Shown here piece after piece: positions 1 through 7,764 of a stretch of DNA of 21,531 bases. How positions within the stretch are numbered: position 1 is the stretch's first letter; every line of letters starts with the position of its first letter. The notes beneath the pieces are model-generated. The model ran no database searches, was not told the DNA's origin, and was given only the letters and a program-made list of their open reading frames with translations. The stretch is taken from NCBI GenBank assembly GCA_946547205.1, contig CAMNPA010000007.1, positions 1-21,531 on the forward strand. Reading direction: 5' to 3'. Both the position numbers and the translations under genes were made by a program. The stretch comes from an uncultured Selenomonadales bacterium. GTDB lineage: Bacteria > Bacillota > Negativicutes > Selenomonadales > Selenomonadaceae.

Positions 1-592
1 CAATTTCATCAGGCGGAGTAACTTTATCGACGACGGTCAAGACGACATGCGGCACAAAATTTTTCATGTGCTCGGCGAACGTCAACATTGCGTCGAAAGA
101 TTTCAGCCCGTAAGCGGCGCGCGTGAGTTTGAAATATTTTTCGGCGGTAGCGGCATTGAGACTGATTGACGCGGTGTCAAGAATTCCTGCGAAGTCGGCG
201 GCGATGTCCCGTCCGTGCAAAAGTTCGCCCAAACCGTTTGTATTGAGACGCGTCGGAACGTTCGGGCGAATTTTTTTTATGTAAGTCAACAGCTCAACAA
301 GTTCGGCAAGACGCATGGTAGGTTCGCCAAATCCGCAAAAGACAGCCTCATTGATGACGTGCCACGGCGCATTATCGAGAGCGGCTTTGACTTCGGCAAC
401 GGTCGGCTCACGTTCCAACCACAAGCTCGCGTCGTCAGCCATAGATTTTTTTTGTCGTAAGCAGAAAACACAGTCGCAGTTGCAACGGTTTGTAATGTTG
501 ACGTAGAGACCGCGCGGCGTCGAAGAATCGAGTTTCAGACTTTCGGCGAACGGCAGATATTTTCCGCCGGCGTGTGTCGCGTAAATTATCAT
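1..592 (-). CDS. Radical SAM protein, TatD-linked type (3' end cut by window edge)
   Basis: This frame reads from an ATG at 592 leftward off the window, giving 197 residues without a stop. It carries the radical SAM cluster motif CX3CX2C at residues 37, 41 and 44 (context NITNRCNCDCVFCLRQ), which would bind a 4Fe-4S cluster and S-adenosylmethionine. A GFGEPT motif at about 87-92 and an RLNTNG segment fit the radical SAM barrel. The order LYVNITN, LWLEREPT, FCGFGEPT, SISLNA resembles the radical SAM family found beside or fused to TatD nucleases; its substrate is unknown to me. The start is supported by AGGAAG seven bases upstream. It is divergent from trmK with only 33 bp between start codons. 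Most of the protein is probably present, since such proteins are a little over 200 residues. The family is fairly sure; the function is not. Confidence 0.82.
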   Translation of the reverse strand, partial: MIIYATHAGGKYLPFAESLKLDSSTPRGLYVNITNRCNCDCVFCLRQKKSMADDASLWLEREPTVAEVKAALDNAPWHVINEAVFCGFGEPTMRLAELVELLTYIKKIRPNVPTRLNTNGLGELLHGRDIAADFAGILDTASISLNAATAEKYFKLTRAAYGLKSFDAMLTFAEHMKNFVPHVVLTVVDKVTPPDEI

Positions 593-625
593 AAGAACAC
601 TTCCTTTGAATGCGGAGGATTGAGC

Positions 626-1276
626 ATGATTGATTCGAGAATTGCTGCGGTGATGAATTTGATAACGTTCCGTCGTGTCGCTGATGTCGGTGCTGACCAC
701 GGTTATTTATCGATTGAATTGGCGCGGAGCGGTCGCGTCGAAAAAATCATCGCCACTGAAAAAAATATCGGACCTTTTGAGGCGTTGCGGAAAAATATTT
801 TGACTTCGGGCTTTGACGGCGTGATTGAGTTGCGGCTCGGCGACGGCTTGAAAATTTTATCGGCGGGCGAAGTCGAAACGATTTGCATTGCGGGCATGGG
901 CGGCTCGTTGATAACGAAAATTCTTGACGATTCGCCCGAAGTCGTTCAATCCGCGCGGCAACTGATTCTGCAACCGATGAATGCCGTTGAAAAAATTCGG
1001 ACGTGGCTGGCGGAAAATGATTGGACGATTGACGACGAAGACCTTGCCGAAGCGTCGGGCATCATTTACGAAATTATCAGCGCGGTTAAAGTTGTGGAGT
1101 CGCCGAAAATTTTCAAGCGTGAGAATTCGCCGCTGCTGAAAAAATTTTTACGTCAACGGTGCGAAAAACTTCAACGCGTTATCGACGAGATGAGCAAGAG
1201 TTCCGTCGCGCGAACGTCCGAAAAATTTTCCGCACTTCAAGCCGAAATCGAAGAGTTGGATAAATTGATTCGTTGA
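626..1276 (+). CDS. trmK: tRNA (adenine(22)-N1)-methyltransferase TrmK
   Basis: This 216-residue protein should methylate N1 of adenine 22 in tRNA using S-adenosylmethionine in the cytoplasm. It has the Rossmann-fold SAM motif DVGADHGYL at residues 20-28, the IAGMGG motif at 88-93 and a LILQPMNA segment near 114-120 where the family usually has LQPN. The C-terminal third is a charged helical region that looks coiled coil, as in other TrmK proteins. I chose the ATG at 626 because GGAGG lies eight bases upstream (613-617); an in-frame GTG at 572 lacks such support and would overlap the divergent gene. The length matches the family. The only candidate terminator downstream is the terminal hairpin of the composite repeat (1451-1483). 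Confidence 0.92.
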   Translation: MIDSRIAAVMNLITFRRVADVGADHGYLSIELARSGRVEKIIATEKNIGPFEALRKNILTSGFDGVIELRLGDGLKILSAGEVETICIAGMGGSLITKILDDSPEVVQSARQLILQPMNAVEKIRTWLAENDWTIDDEDLAEASGIIYEIISAVKVVESPKIFKRENSPLLKKFLRQRCEKLQRVIDEMSKSSVARTSEKFSALQAEIEELDKLIR

Positions 1277-1303
1277 TTCGGCGTGTAAATTTCTTTTATG
1301 TTT

Positions 1304-1483
1304 AGGATCTACTTTTTCTTTGCTTGCCCAAAGAAAAAGTAGCAAAAAGAAAGGGCACCTCGCAGGGGCGGATGCCGTTCATGATTTCAACGTTGAGACT
1401 TTCATCAGTTCTGAGTGCCCGCTGTGAAACATCCTGTTTCAAACGCGGGCGAGGCGCGCGTCCATGCGCGCCTCTTTTATTTT
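1304..1483 (+). repeat. Composite hairpin repeat, copy 1
   Basis: The element starts with AGGAT (1304-1308) and a perfect 14-bp inverted repeat, CTACTTTTTCTTTG at 1309-1322 and its complement at 1329-1342, with a 6-base loop. CAAAAAGAAAGGGC and CACCTCGCAGGGGCG follow. After a 46-base stretch specific to this copy come nested GC hairpins. The outer stem GCCCGC/GCGGGC (1417-1422, 1445-1450) encloses TGAAAC-ATCCT-GTTTCA (1425-1441). Then GAGGCGCGC-GTCCAT-GCGCGCCTC (1451-1474) is followed by TTTTATTTT. Copies 2 and 3 are at 19934 and 21365. It fills the 215-bp gap between convergent trmK and leuS. Confidence 0.85.
1451..1483 (+). terminator. Rho-independent terminator, probably for trmK
   Basis: A 9-bp perfect stem GAGGCGCGC/GCGCGCCTC with loop GTCCAT is followed on the plus strand by TTTTATTTT. 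It is the last hairpin of composite repeat copy 1, so the repeat seems to supply the terminator. On the minus strand no T-run follows, so it is not an obvious leuS terminator. Confidence 0.7.
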
Positions 1484-1491
1484 CGTGGCAA

Positions 1492-3951
1492 TCACTTCAC
1501 AACGATATTAATCAATTTTCCGGGCACGGCGATGACTTTGACGATTTTTTTGCCGGCAGTCAATTCGTCGACACGAGGCAACGTCGGTGCGAGTTTTTCC
1601 AAATCAGATTTGCTCAAGCCGACTGCAACTTTCACGTGTTCGCGAACTTTGCCGTTGATTTGAATGACAATCTCAATTTCGTCCTCGACAATCGCGGCAG
1701 GGTCAAACGTCGTCCAACTCTGCTTGTGAACGTCGCCTTCAAAAAATTTGCTCCAAAGTTCTGCGGCAATGTGCGGCACAAACGGCGCGAGCATTATCAG
1801 CAAATCGCGGGCAAGTTCGCGGGCGAGATTCGGATTAATCGGCTTGTCTTGGAAGGCGTGCATTGCGTTGACGAGTTCCATCAGCGCGCTAATCGCCGTG
1901 TTGAATGCAAATCGGTCGCGGACATCCTCCGTGACTTTTTTGATTGTCTTGTGCAAAGTTCTGCGCAGTGAAATTTCTTCCGCCGTCAAATTCTGCGCGG
2001 GCTTTTTATCGAAGTTGTTGGCGAAGATATGAATTATTCTCCACACGCGATTTAAAAATCTGAACGAACCTTGAACGCCTTCGTCGCTCCAATCAAGGTC
2101 GCGTTCAACGGGTGCGGCAAATAAAATGAACAATCTGGCAGTGTCCGCGCCGTATTGATTGATAATTTCTTCGGGCGATACGACGTTGCCGAGAGACTTC
2201 GACATTTTCGCGCCGTCTTTGATAACCATGCCCTGCGTCAACAAATTTGCAAACGGTTCGTCATAATCCAAAAGCCCGGCGTCGCGCAAAACTTTCGTGA
2301 AAAATCTTGAGTAAAGCAAATGCAAAATCGCGTGCTCAATTCCGCCGATATATTGATCGACGGGACTCCAATAGTTGACTTTGTCGCGGGCAAACGGCAT
2401 TTTGTCGTTGTGCGGGTCGGTGTAGCGCATGTAATACCAGCTCGAACAAATGAACGTGTCCATCGTGTCCGTCTCGCGATGAGCATGACCGCCGCATTTC
2501 GGACAAGTGCAGTCGTTGAAAGTTTTTGAAGTCGACAGCGGACTTAACGCGCCTTGCTTGAATTCAACGTCGTCGGGCAGTTTAACGGGCAATTCGTCTT
2601 CGGGCACGAGAACTTCTCCGCACTTGTCGCAGTAAATGACGGGAATCGGTGCGCCCCAATATCTTTGACGACTGATAAGCCAATCGCGCAGACGATAATT
2701 GACCTTGCGTTTGCCGAAACCTTCAGCCTCTGCAAAGTCGATAATCGCGCTCATTGCCGCGTGCATTTCCATTCCCGTAAACTTGCCCGAATTAATCAGA
2801 ACGCCTTCCTTGTCGACGTAAGCATTGGTCTGTTTATCGAAGTCAAGCGGCGATTTTGGATTGTCGATAACCCAAACTTTTTCGAGCCCGTATTTCGTGG
2901 CGAACATCCAATCGCGCTCATCATGCGTGGGAACAGCCATAACCGCGCCCGTGCCGTATTCAAAGACGACGTAATTCGTGACCCAAATTTGAACTTCGCG
3001 ACCGTTGAAAGGATTGACGCAATAAACGCCCGTGAAAATGCCTTCCTTTTCGGATTCGGAGCTTGTGCGTTCAATGTCGCTCTGACTTTTGGCGTGTTCG
3101 CAGAATTTTTTAACGGCGTCGGCATTCGGACTGACAGCGCAAATTTTTTCAATCAACGGATGTTCGGGAGCCAATGCGAGGAACGTTATGCCGAAAGCCG
3201 TATCGGGGCGCGTGGTGTAGACGGAAATTTTTTCGTTGAGCGCGGGAACGTCCATTGCGAATTCGAGACCTTCCGAACGTCCAATCCAATTCTCTTGCAT
3301 GATTTTGACGCGATTGGGCCAGCCCGTGAGTTTGTCCAAATCGGCTAAGAGTTCGTCGGCATAGTCGGTGATTTTGAAGAACCATTGCGCGAGATTTTTT
3401 TTATGAACTTCGGAATCGCAACGCCAACATTTTCCGTCAACGACCTGCTCATTGGCAAGAACAGTGCCGCACTTGTCGCACCAATTGACAGCCGCTTCTT
3501 TCTTGTATGCAAGACCGCGCTTGTAAAACAATTCAAAAAGCCACTGCGTCCAACGATAATAATCTTCGCGACAAGTTTCAACTTCGCGCTCCCAATCGTA
3601 AGCCAAGCCCATCGCCTTTTGTTGCGCCGTCATGTTTTTGATGTTGGCAAAAGTCCAATCGCCGGGCTTGACGCCGTGAGCAATCGCCGCATTTTCAGCG
3701 GGCATACCGAACGCATCAAAGCCCATCGGGTGCAAGACGTTGTAGCCTGCCATTGAGCGGTAACGAGCGACGACATCGCCGATTGAGTAGTTGCGCACGT
3801 GTCCCATGTGCAAATTGCCCGAAGGATACGGGAACATTTCCAGCGCGTAATATTTCGGGCGCGTCGAATCTTCAACCGTGCGATAATAATCGGGCGCGTT
3901 CCAAACTTTTTGCCATTTCTTTTCGACTTCCTGCGGATTGTATTTCTCCAT
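1492..3951 (-). CDS. leuS: Leucyl-tRNA synthetase
   Basis: This 819-residue class I aminoacyl-tRNA synthetase charges tRNA-Leu in the cytoplasm. The HIGH signature appears as HMGH at residues 48-51 within PYPSGNLHMGHVRNY, and KMSKS lies in AKMSKSLGN at about residue 582. Cys pairs at about 160-180 (CDKC and CWRC) suggest a zinc-binding insertion, and DWLISRQRYWG is the typical segment after the editing domain. The length is normal for bacterial LeuRS. The ATG at 3951 is preceded by AGGAGG nine bases upstream. The gene lies 75 bp after the ATP-grasp gene with a hairpin terminator or attenuator between them. There is no room for a T-box leader in that gap. Confidence 0.97.
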   Translation of the reverse strand: MEKYNPQEVEKKWQKVWNAPDYYRTVEDSTRPKYYALEMFPYPSGNLHMGHVRNYSIGDVVARYRSMAGYNVLHPMGFDAFGMPAENAAIAHGVKPGDWTFANIKNMTAQQKAMGLAYDWEREVETCREDYYRWTQWLFELFYKRGLAYKKEAAVNWCDKCGTVLANEQVVDGKCWRCDSEVHKKNLAQWFFKITDYADELLADLDKLTGWPNRVKIMQENWIGRSEGLEFAMDVPALNEKISVYTTRPDTAFGITFLALAPEHPLIEKICAVSPNADAVKKFCEHAKSQSDIERTSSESEKEGIFTGVYCVNPFNGREVQIWVTNYVVFEYGTGAVMAVPTHDERDWMFATKYGLEKVWVIDNPKSPLDFDKQTNAYVDKEGVLINSGKFTGMEMHAAMSAIIDFAEAEGFGKRKVNYRLRDWLISRQRYWGAPIPVIYCDKCGEVLVPEDELPVKLPDDVEFKQGALSPLSTSKTFNDCTCPKCGGHAHRETDTMDTFICSSWYYMRYTDPHNDKMPFARDKVNYWSPVDQYIGGIEHAILHLLYSRFFTKVLRDAGLLDYDEPFANLLTQGMVIKDGAKMSKSLGNVVSPEEIINQYGADTARLFILFAAPVERDLDWSDEGVQGSFRFLNRVWRIIHIFANNFDKKPAQNLTAEEISLRRTLHKTIKKVTEDVRDRFAFNTAISALMELVNAMHAFQDKPINPNLARELARDLLIMLAPFVPHIAAELWSKFFEGDVHKQSWTTFDPAAIVEDEIEIVIQINGKVREHVKVAVGLSKSDLEKLAPTLPRVDELTAGKKIVKVIAVPGKLINIVVK

Positions 3952-3977
3952 TAAATGTGCCTCCTGATTTTGATAAG

Positions 3978-4006
3978 AAAAGGGACAAGTCGCGCTCGTC
4001 CCTTTT
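3978..4006 (-). terminator. Hairpin between ATP-grasp gene and leuS (terminator or attenuator)
   Basis: A perfect 9-bp stem AAAAGGGAC/GTCCCTTTT with an 11-base loop lies 21 bases after the ATP-grasp stop codon. On the minus strand the 3' arm ends in TTTT followed by CTTATC, so it can act as a Rho-independent terminator. It ends only 26 bases before the leuS start, so it may also control readthrough into leuS. I see no convincing leuS promoter between the hairpin and the start. Confidence 0.65.
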
Positions 4007-4026
4007 GTCGTGATGATTAGCTTTTG

Positions 4027-5076
4027 TTAAACGTCGATGCCGGATTCGCGCAATTTTTCGGCGACGTAACGATAATATTCAAAACGAGTGATTGAATCTT
4101 CCACTCTGATAAATGAGCCGCCAAGATAAGTATTGACCTCGAAAATTCTCAAGTCGTAAGTGTCGCCGCGCCTTTGAATGCCCAAATCAATTCCAACGTC
4201 GAAGAGCTCCGACTTGAAAAGTTTTTGATAGTATTCGGGAAATTCATTGCCCAAATCCATTATCTTATCGTGGAGCATTTTCCAATCGTTGCCGAACTCT
4301 GCTTTGAGAAAATTCTTAAAGTCCATGGTGTAGCCGCCGGAACCGACATTAGAGACGACGCCGTTTTCATTGCCGATTCGCGGATAAGGCGAGACTTTGA
4401 ATTTGCCGCCCGCACCTCTGCGCGTGTGAATTCTGATGTCAAACGGATTGCCTTGATGCGTGCGCGAAGTGATATACGGTTGCAAAACGTAGCGGACAGC
4501 TGAAAAATTCTCGTCGTAAAATTTTTGGAGATTGTCGAGCGTCTTGAAGGTAACCTTGTCATTTTTGAGATTGATGACGCATTGCGAGCCGTCGGACGTG
4601 ATTCTTGCGACGCCTTTGCCTTCATTGCCGCCTGCAGGTTTCAAGATAACGTCGTTGCCGTATTGACCGAACAGCTTCAAGAAGTGCGCGAAGTTATTAA
4701 CGGTGTGCGTGTCGATTAGAAAATCTTTGTAGCGACCGTCCTTGAGCAACAGATTATAAATTCCGGGCTTAGACGTGTATTCGGCGTGGCGCAGGAAAAA
4801 ATAATCGCCGTCAAGCGTCTTGAGTCGTTCGCCATATTTGCCGTGGAAAATGCTCGCGGGATTGTCGATTATCTTCGGCAGCGCAACGGTCTTTTGAATT
4901 CGCTCGGTGCCTTCCAAAATCGTAGCGTTGACGGTTTTATTGTCGAAGTCAATATCTTTCGGCGTGAAAAGGAGCAATTCGATATTAAAATTCTTGGCGA
5001 GATAAAACATCGTGAACATCGGCGAATCGGCGTTCCACGAACCGCCTTTGCTCTTCCTAAGCACACCTACGCGCAA
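4027..5076 (-). CDS. YheC/YheD-like ATP-grasp protein
   Basis: This 349-residue protein matches the YheC/YheD ATP-grasp type known from spore-former and polymer-related proteins. The ATP-binding segment ILKPAGGNEGKGV is at residues 144-156, a PFDIRIHTRR segment at 211-220, and a metal-binding FEVNTYLGG at 312-320 supplies the E-x-N pair typical of ATP-grasp ligases. Such enzymes join a carboxylate to an amine or thiol through an acyl phosphate; the substrate here is unknown. The likely start is TTG at 5076, giving MRVGVLRKS; it has no good ribosome site and overlaps the upstream gene by 10 bp. The reading frame is also open upstream through the run of 12 A, so the protein could be made as a -1 frameshift fusion with the upstream protein. 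The family call is firm; the start is less so. Confidence 0.85.
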   Translation of the reverse strand: MRVGVLRKSKGGSWNADSPMFTMFYLAKNFNIELLLFTPKDIDFDNKTVNATILEGTERIQKTVALPKIIDNPASIFHGKYGERLKTLDGDYFFLRHAEYTSKPGIYNLLLKDGRYKDFLIDTHTVNNFAHFLKLFGQYGNDVILKPAGGNEGKGVARITSDGSQCVINLKNDKVTFKTLDNLQKFYDENFSAVRYVLQPYITSRTHQGNPFDIRIHTRRGAGGKFKVSPYPRIGNENGVVSNVGSGGYTMDFKNFLKAEFGNDWKMLHDKIMDLGNEFPEYYQKLFKSELFDVGIDLGIQRRGDTYDLRIFEVNTYLGGSFIRVEDSITRFEYYRYVAEKLRESGIDV

Positions 5077-7031
5077 GGAATCATTTTTTTTTTTTCTGAT
5101 TCGATGATGATTGGTTGCGGCTCTTCAGTCAAAATTTTTATCGGCTCGGATTTGTCGGCTTCGATTGTGATTCGCACGTTGCCCGCCGAAATTATCATGC
5201 GATTCATTTTATCAGGCTCAAGCGTCGGCTCATCGGAAATTTCAACGGGCTCAAGTTTCGGCTCATCAGAAATTTCAATCGGCTCAAGCGTCGGCTCAAC
5301 GGAAATTTCAACAGGCTCAATCGTCGGCTCATCAGAATTTTCAATCGGCTCAACCGTCTGCTCAACGTCGTCATTAACGCGCTTAAGATACCTGTCGTAA
5401 GCGAGCAAGCCCGATATCGTGTGTTGAGAGTCGTCGATTCGCGTGCGGAAAGTGTCGGTGCGTGCAAAAAATCCGCCGAGCAGTCGTTTGGGATTTTGAA
5501 AGTACATTGCGATTTCCGGCCAATAGTGACCGTTCAAAAGTCGTGTGGCGCGACGCTGTATTGCCGTATAGAATAAATTTTCGTCGAAGTTCTGCAGCAG
5601 GTCTTTCATTTCGGGCAAAGCTTTCATGCGCTCAATCATGTTTTCCGCCGCCATAATCATTTCAAGCTGCGTTGGCGCGTGAGCTAAAGATTTGGATATT
5701 TTGACGAGATATTGAGCGATATTGGCTAAACCGAATTTAAAATACTCTGCTTGCGGCTTCCAACGCGTCAATTCATTCATGGCATATTGAATCCAATGAT
5801 CGTGCTTCTCCTGATAATTGACCGATATAAAATGCCGCGTTGCTCGTTCCACAAAGTCAAGAATTTGCGCGTCCTTAGTCAAAGCGTAGAGCCTCAACAT
5901 TCCGAAGAGTGCTTCGCCGTCAAAAAAAGAAACGACGAATTCTTTTCGGACAGAAAAATCCTTTATGTTGAGTGACTGCGGAAAAGTGCCGTCTTCTTTC
6001 TGCAACATGATAAGCCCGTTGGCAAGCTCATTCATCAGCGGAAAATATTTTTTTGTGCCGGAGACTTCGCTCCATTTTGTGAACGCCAAAAGAGAAAGTC
6101 CGCTTATGCCGACAGTAGTCACACGTTTTTCGCTGAAATACGCCGCGTTTTTGCCGTCCGCAGTCTTTCTATAAACCAAAAGGTCTTTTATCGCATATTC
6201 AAGCCCGCGTTCGATTGCCGCGCCCAATTCAAGCTTTTTGTCGCCGTCGTCGTAAATTTCATAAGCCTCTGCCATTGAATAGAGCGTTCCGAAGTGGCGA
6301 TGAGTGTTGTAGCCGTCAATAATCGTGTCTTCGATGGGATTGAGCCCGTAAACGAATTTGCCGTCGGGATTGCATTGCCTGACGAGAAAATCCGTGCCGT
6401 TCATTGCCGCTTGAAGAAAAATCTTCGTGTCGTCCGCCGAAATGTCTCTTCGCGTGCCGGTTATGCCTTTGCCGGTGATTGAAAGCGGCGCGGTCATGTC
6501 GTTCTGAATAAAAAGACCTTCCGTGTCGAAAAGTTCAACTTCATCCATCGCGGCGAGTTTCGGGAAGGGACGATTGAAACGTTTGCGGCAATAAACGTTC
6601 GCCTTATCGGGCTGAAAATCTCCGCGAGTGGCTTCTTTGTCCGAACTGGACAGAATCAAATTCGCGTTGAGCTCCTGCTCCATGAAGGCGACGTTGTAAT
6701 TTTTATCAAGTGCAATGCCGCGCAGAAACCAGTTGCGGCGTTTATCTTTTATCTGCTCCAAACAGTCCGACCACGTTGTACTTTCGCGAGCTCTTACCCA
6801 ATCAGCACGCAAGATAGAAATTTCGTCGGCTTTTTTGGACAAAGCCTTTTCCAGAGACTTCAACGCCAACTTCCAAGCTTCTTCGGGCGTGTCGGCAGTT
6901 GCATTTCGCACAATTGCTCTTTCGTTCATGTTCGTGGCGGAAAGAAACAGTCTGCACGAGTCAAGAGACGAATTTTTGAACGCCGCGACGAATGCCGGGT
7001 AAAGTTTCTCTGACAATTCTTTTAACGACAA
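5067..7031 (-). CDS. Unrecognised protein with possible alpha/alpha-toroid domain and Pro-Glu repeat linker
   Basis: This 654-residue protein has three visible parts. Residues 1 to about 220 form a soluble domain I do not recognise. Residues from about 220 to 545 are helix-rich, with motifs GYNTHRHFGT (near 244), WPEIAMYF (near 504) and IDDSQHTISG (near 535), and resemble a six-hairpin glycosidase-like toroid; this is tentative. Residues about 555-605 are an 11-residue tandem repeat of the type LEPVEISDEPT, followed by a short basic and beta-rich tail. There is no signal peptide. I chose TTG at 7031 because AAGGAG lies nine bases upstream and a consensus promoter starts RNA near 7062; a longer reading to 7196 would begin upstream of that promoter and overlap the flavoprotein gene. 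It overlaps the ATP-grasp gene and ends just after a run of 12 A, suggesting a joint job with that ligase. Confidence 0.75.
   Translation of the reverse strand: MSLKELSEKLYPAFVAAFKNSSLDSCRLFLSATNMNERAIVRNATADTPEEAWKLALKSLEKALSKKADEISILRADWVRARESTTWSDCLEQIKDKRRNWFLRGIALDKNYNVAFMEQELNANLILSSSDKEATRGDFQPDKANVYCRKRFNRPFPKLAAMDEVELFDTEGLFIQNDMTAPLSITGKGITGTRRDISADDTKIFLQAAMNGTDFLVRQCNPDGKFVYGLNPIEDTIIDGYNTHRHFGTLYSMAEAYEIYDDGDKKLELGAAIERGLEYAIKDLLVYRKTADGKNAAYFSEKRVTTVGISGLSLLAFTKWSEVSGTKKYFPLMNELANGLIMLQKEDGTFPQSLNIKDFSVRKEFVVSFFDGEALFGMLRLYALTKDAQILDFVERATRHFISVNYQEKHDHWIQYAMNELTRWKPQAEYFKFGLANIAQYLVKISKSLAHAPTQLEMIMAAENMIERMKALPEMKDLLQNFDENLFYTAIQRRATRLLNGHYWPEIAMYFQNPKRLLGGFFARTDTFRTRIDDSQHTISGLLAYDRYLKRVNDDVEQTVEPIENSDEPTIEPVEISVEPTLEPIEISDEPKLEPVEISDEPTLEPDKMNRMIISAGNVRITIEADKSEPIKILTEEPQPIIIESEKKKMIPCA
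5215..5366 (-). repeat. 33-bp tandem repeat encoding an 11-residue Pro-Glu linker
   Basis: Units begin at 5215, 5248, 5281, 5314 and 5347 (last one partial), exactly 33 bp apart, each starting with GGCTCA on the plus strand. They encode copies of (L/I)EP(I/V)EISDEPT near the C-terminus of the 654-residue protein. Third-position and a few coding differences separate the copies. Copy number could vary between strains and would change linker length without breaking the frame. Confidence 0.9.
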
Positions 7032-7068
7032 AAGTTTCAGCTCCTTACACAAAATTTTTGACGGAAGG

Positions 7069-7097
7069 ATTATATTGACGCGTTCAAGCAATGTCAA
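7069..7097 (-). promoter_or_regulatory. Consensus sigma-70 promoter of the toroid/ATP-grasp operon
   Basis: On the minus strand TTGACA (7097-7092), a 17-base spacer and TATAAT (7074-7069) give a perfect consensus promoter. RNA should start near 7062, about 30 bases before the TTG start at 7031. It lies directly after the stop codon of the flavoprotein gene (7102), so the operon can be expressed separately from it. Confidence 0.85.
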
Positions 7098-7101
7098 CAG
7101 G

Positions 7102-7764
7102 TTAAAGTGCCGCGCCGATTTTATAAGCAACGTCTCCGAATTCGGATCGCTCAACCATTGAACGTGTGCCGCAACCCGTCGCCCAAACCTGCCCAACGTC
7201 TTGCCAGCTCATGTAGCGAACGAGAGTTTCATAGTGATTTTTCAACGCTTCCATCGTCCAATCGGCTGTATTCCACGCCGTAGCTATCATTATCGATTTT
7301 TTGCCGCTAAGTCGTGTCGTTCGCGAGTAAAATCTGTCGACGATAACTTTAAGTTGCGCGCTCATGCCGAAATAGTAAAGCGGCGTCACTAAAACGAGCA
7401 AATCGGCCTCAAGCATCTGCGGCATCAATTTTGTTTGAATCGCGTCGTTGAAAATACAATCGCCGTCCATTCCGCATTTATCGCAGCCGCGACAAGGATT
7501 AGTCTTCTCGTTCGCCGCGTCGAAGATAAAAATTTCGTGCCCGACAGTTTTCGCGCCGTCAACGAACTTTTGAGCAAGATAACGCGACGTTGATTGACTT
7601 TCTGAATGCGGACTGCTGTTAATCACGACAATTTTCATGCTGTTGCCTCCTGAAACAGATTTTTGCGCGGGAATGTCGTTTTCAGTCGCCGTGAGACCGC
7701 AACCGCTCAAATAAAACGTCACGGCTCCGAGTCCGACGACTTTAAAAAATTTTCGGCGGTTCAT
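7102..7764 (-). CDS. Tat-lipoprotein iron-sulfur flavoprotein (NADPH-dependent FMN reductase-like)
   Basis: This 220-residue protein starts with a twin-arginine motif, NRRKFFK at residues 2-8, a hydrophobic stretch and the lipobox LSGC ending at Cys22, so it looks like an exported lipoprotein. From residue 43 it is a flavodoxin-fold FMN reductase (MKIVVINSSPHSES). A compact cysteine motif CX2CX2CX5C at 91, 94, 97 and 103 fits the 4Fe-4S cluster of iron-sulfur flavoproteins. The protein probably transfers electrons; the partner is unknown. The ATG at 7764 overlaps the stop of the upstream CMD gene as ATGA, and AAGGA lies nine bases upstream, so the two are translationally coupled. A second, stronger AGGAGG sits seven bases before the internal ATG at 7638, which would give a 178-residue form without the signal peptide. 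Confidence 0.85.
   Translation of the reverse strand: MNRRKFFKVVGLGAVTFYLSGCGLTATENDIPAQKSVSGGNSMKIVVINSSPHSESQSTSRYLAQKFVDGAKTVGHEIFIFDAANEKTNPCRGCDKCGMDGDCIFNDAIQTKLMPQMLEADLLVLVTPLYYFGMSAQLKVIVDRFYSRTTRLSGKKSIMIATAWNTADWTMEALKNHYETLVRYMSWQDVGQVWATGCGTRSMVERSEFGDVAYKIGAAL

Noticed and set aside
3951..4030. T-box leader for leuS
   Set aside because: The gap is only 75 bp and lacks T-box sequence and specifier structure.
4786..5400. Open plus-strand frame over the 33-bp repeats rich in Gly and Ser
   Set aside because: It is the complement of the in-frame repeat of the real minus-strand gene; repeats of 33 bp keep every frame open. No ribosome site or homology.
5067..7196. Longer reading of the toroid-like protein starting at 7196
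   Set aside because: It would overlap the flavoprotein gene and start upstream of a perfect promoter at 7069-7097; the TTG at 7031 has a good ribosome site.
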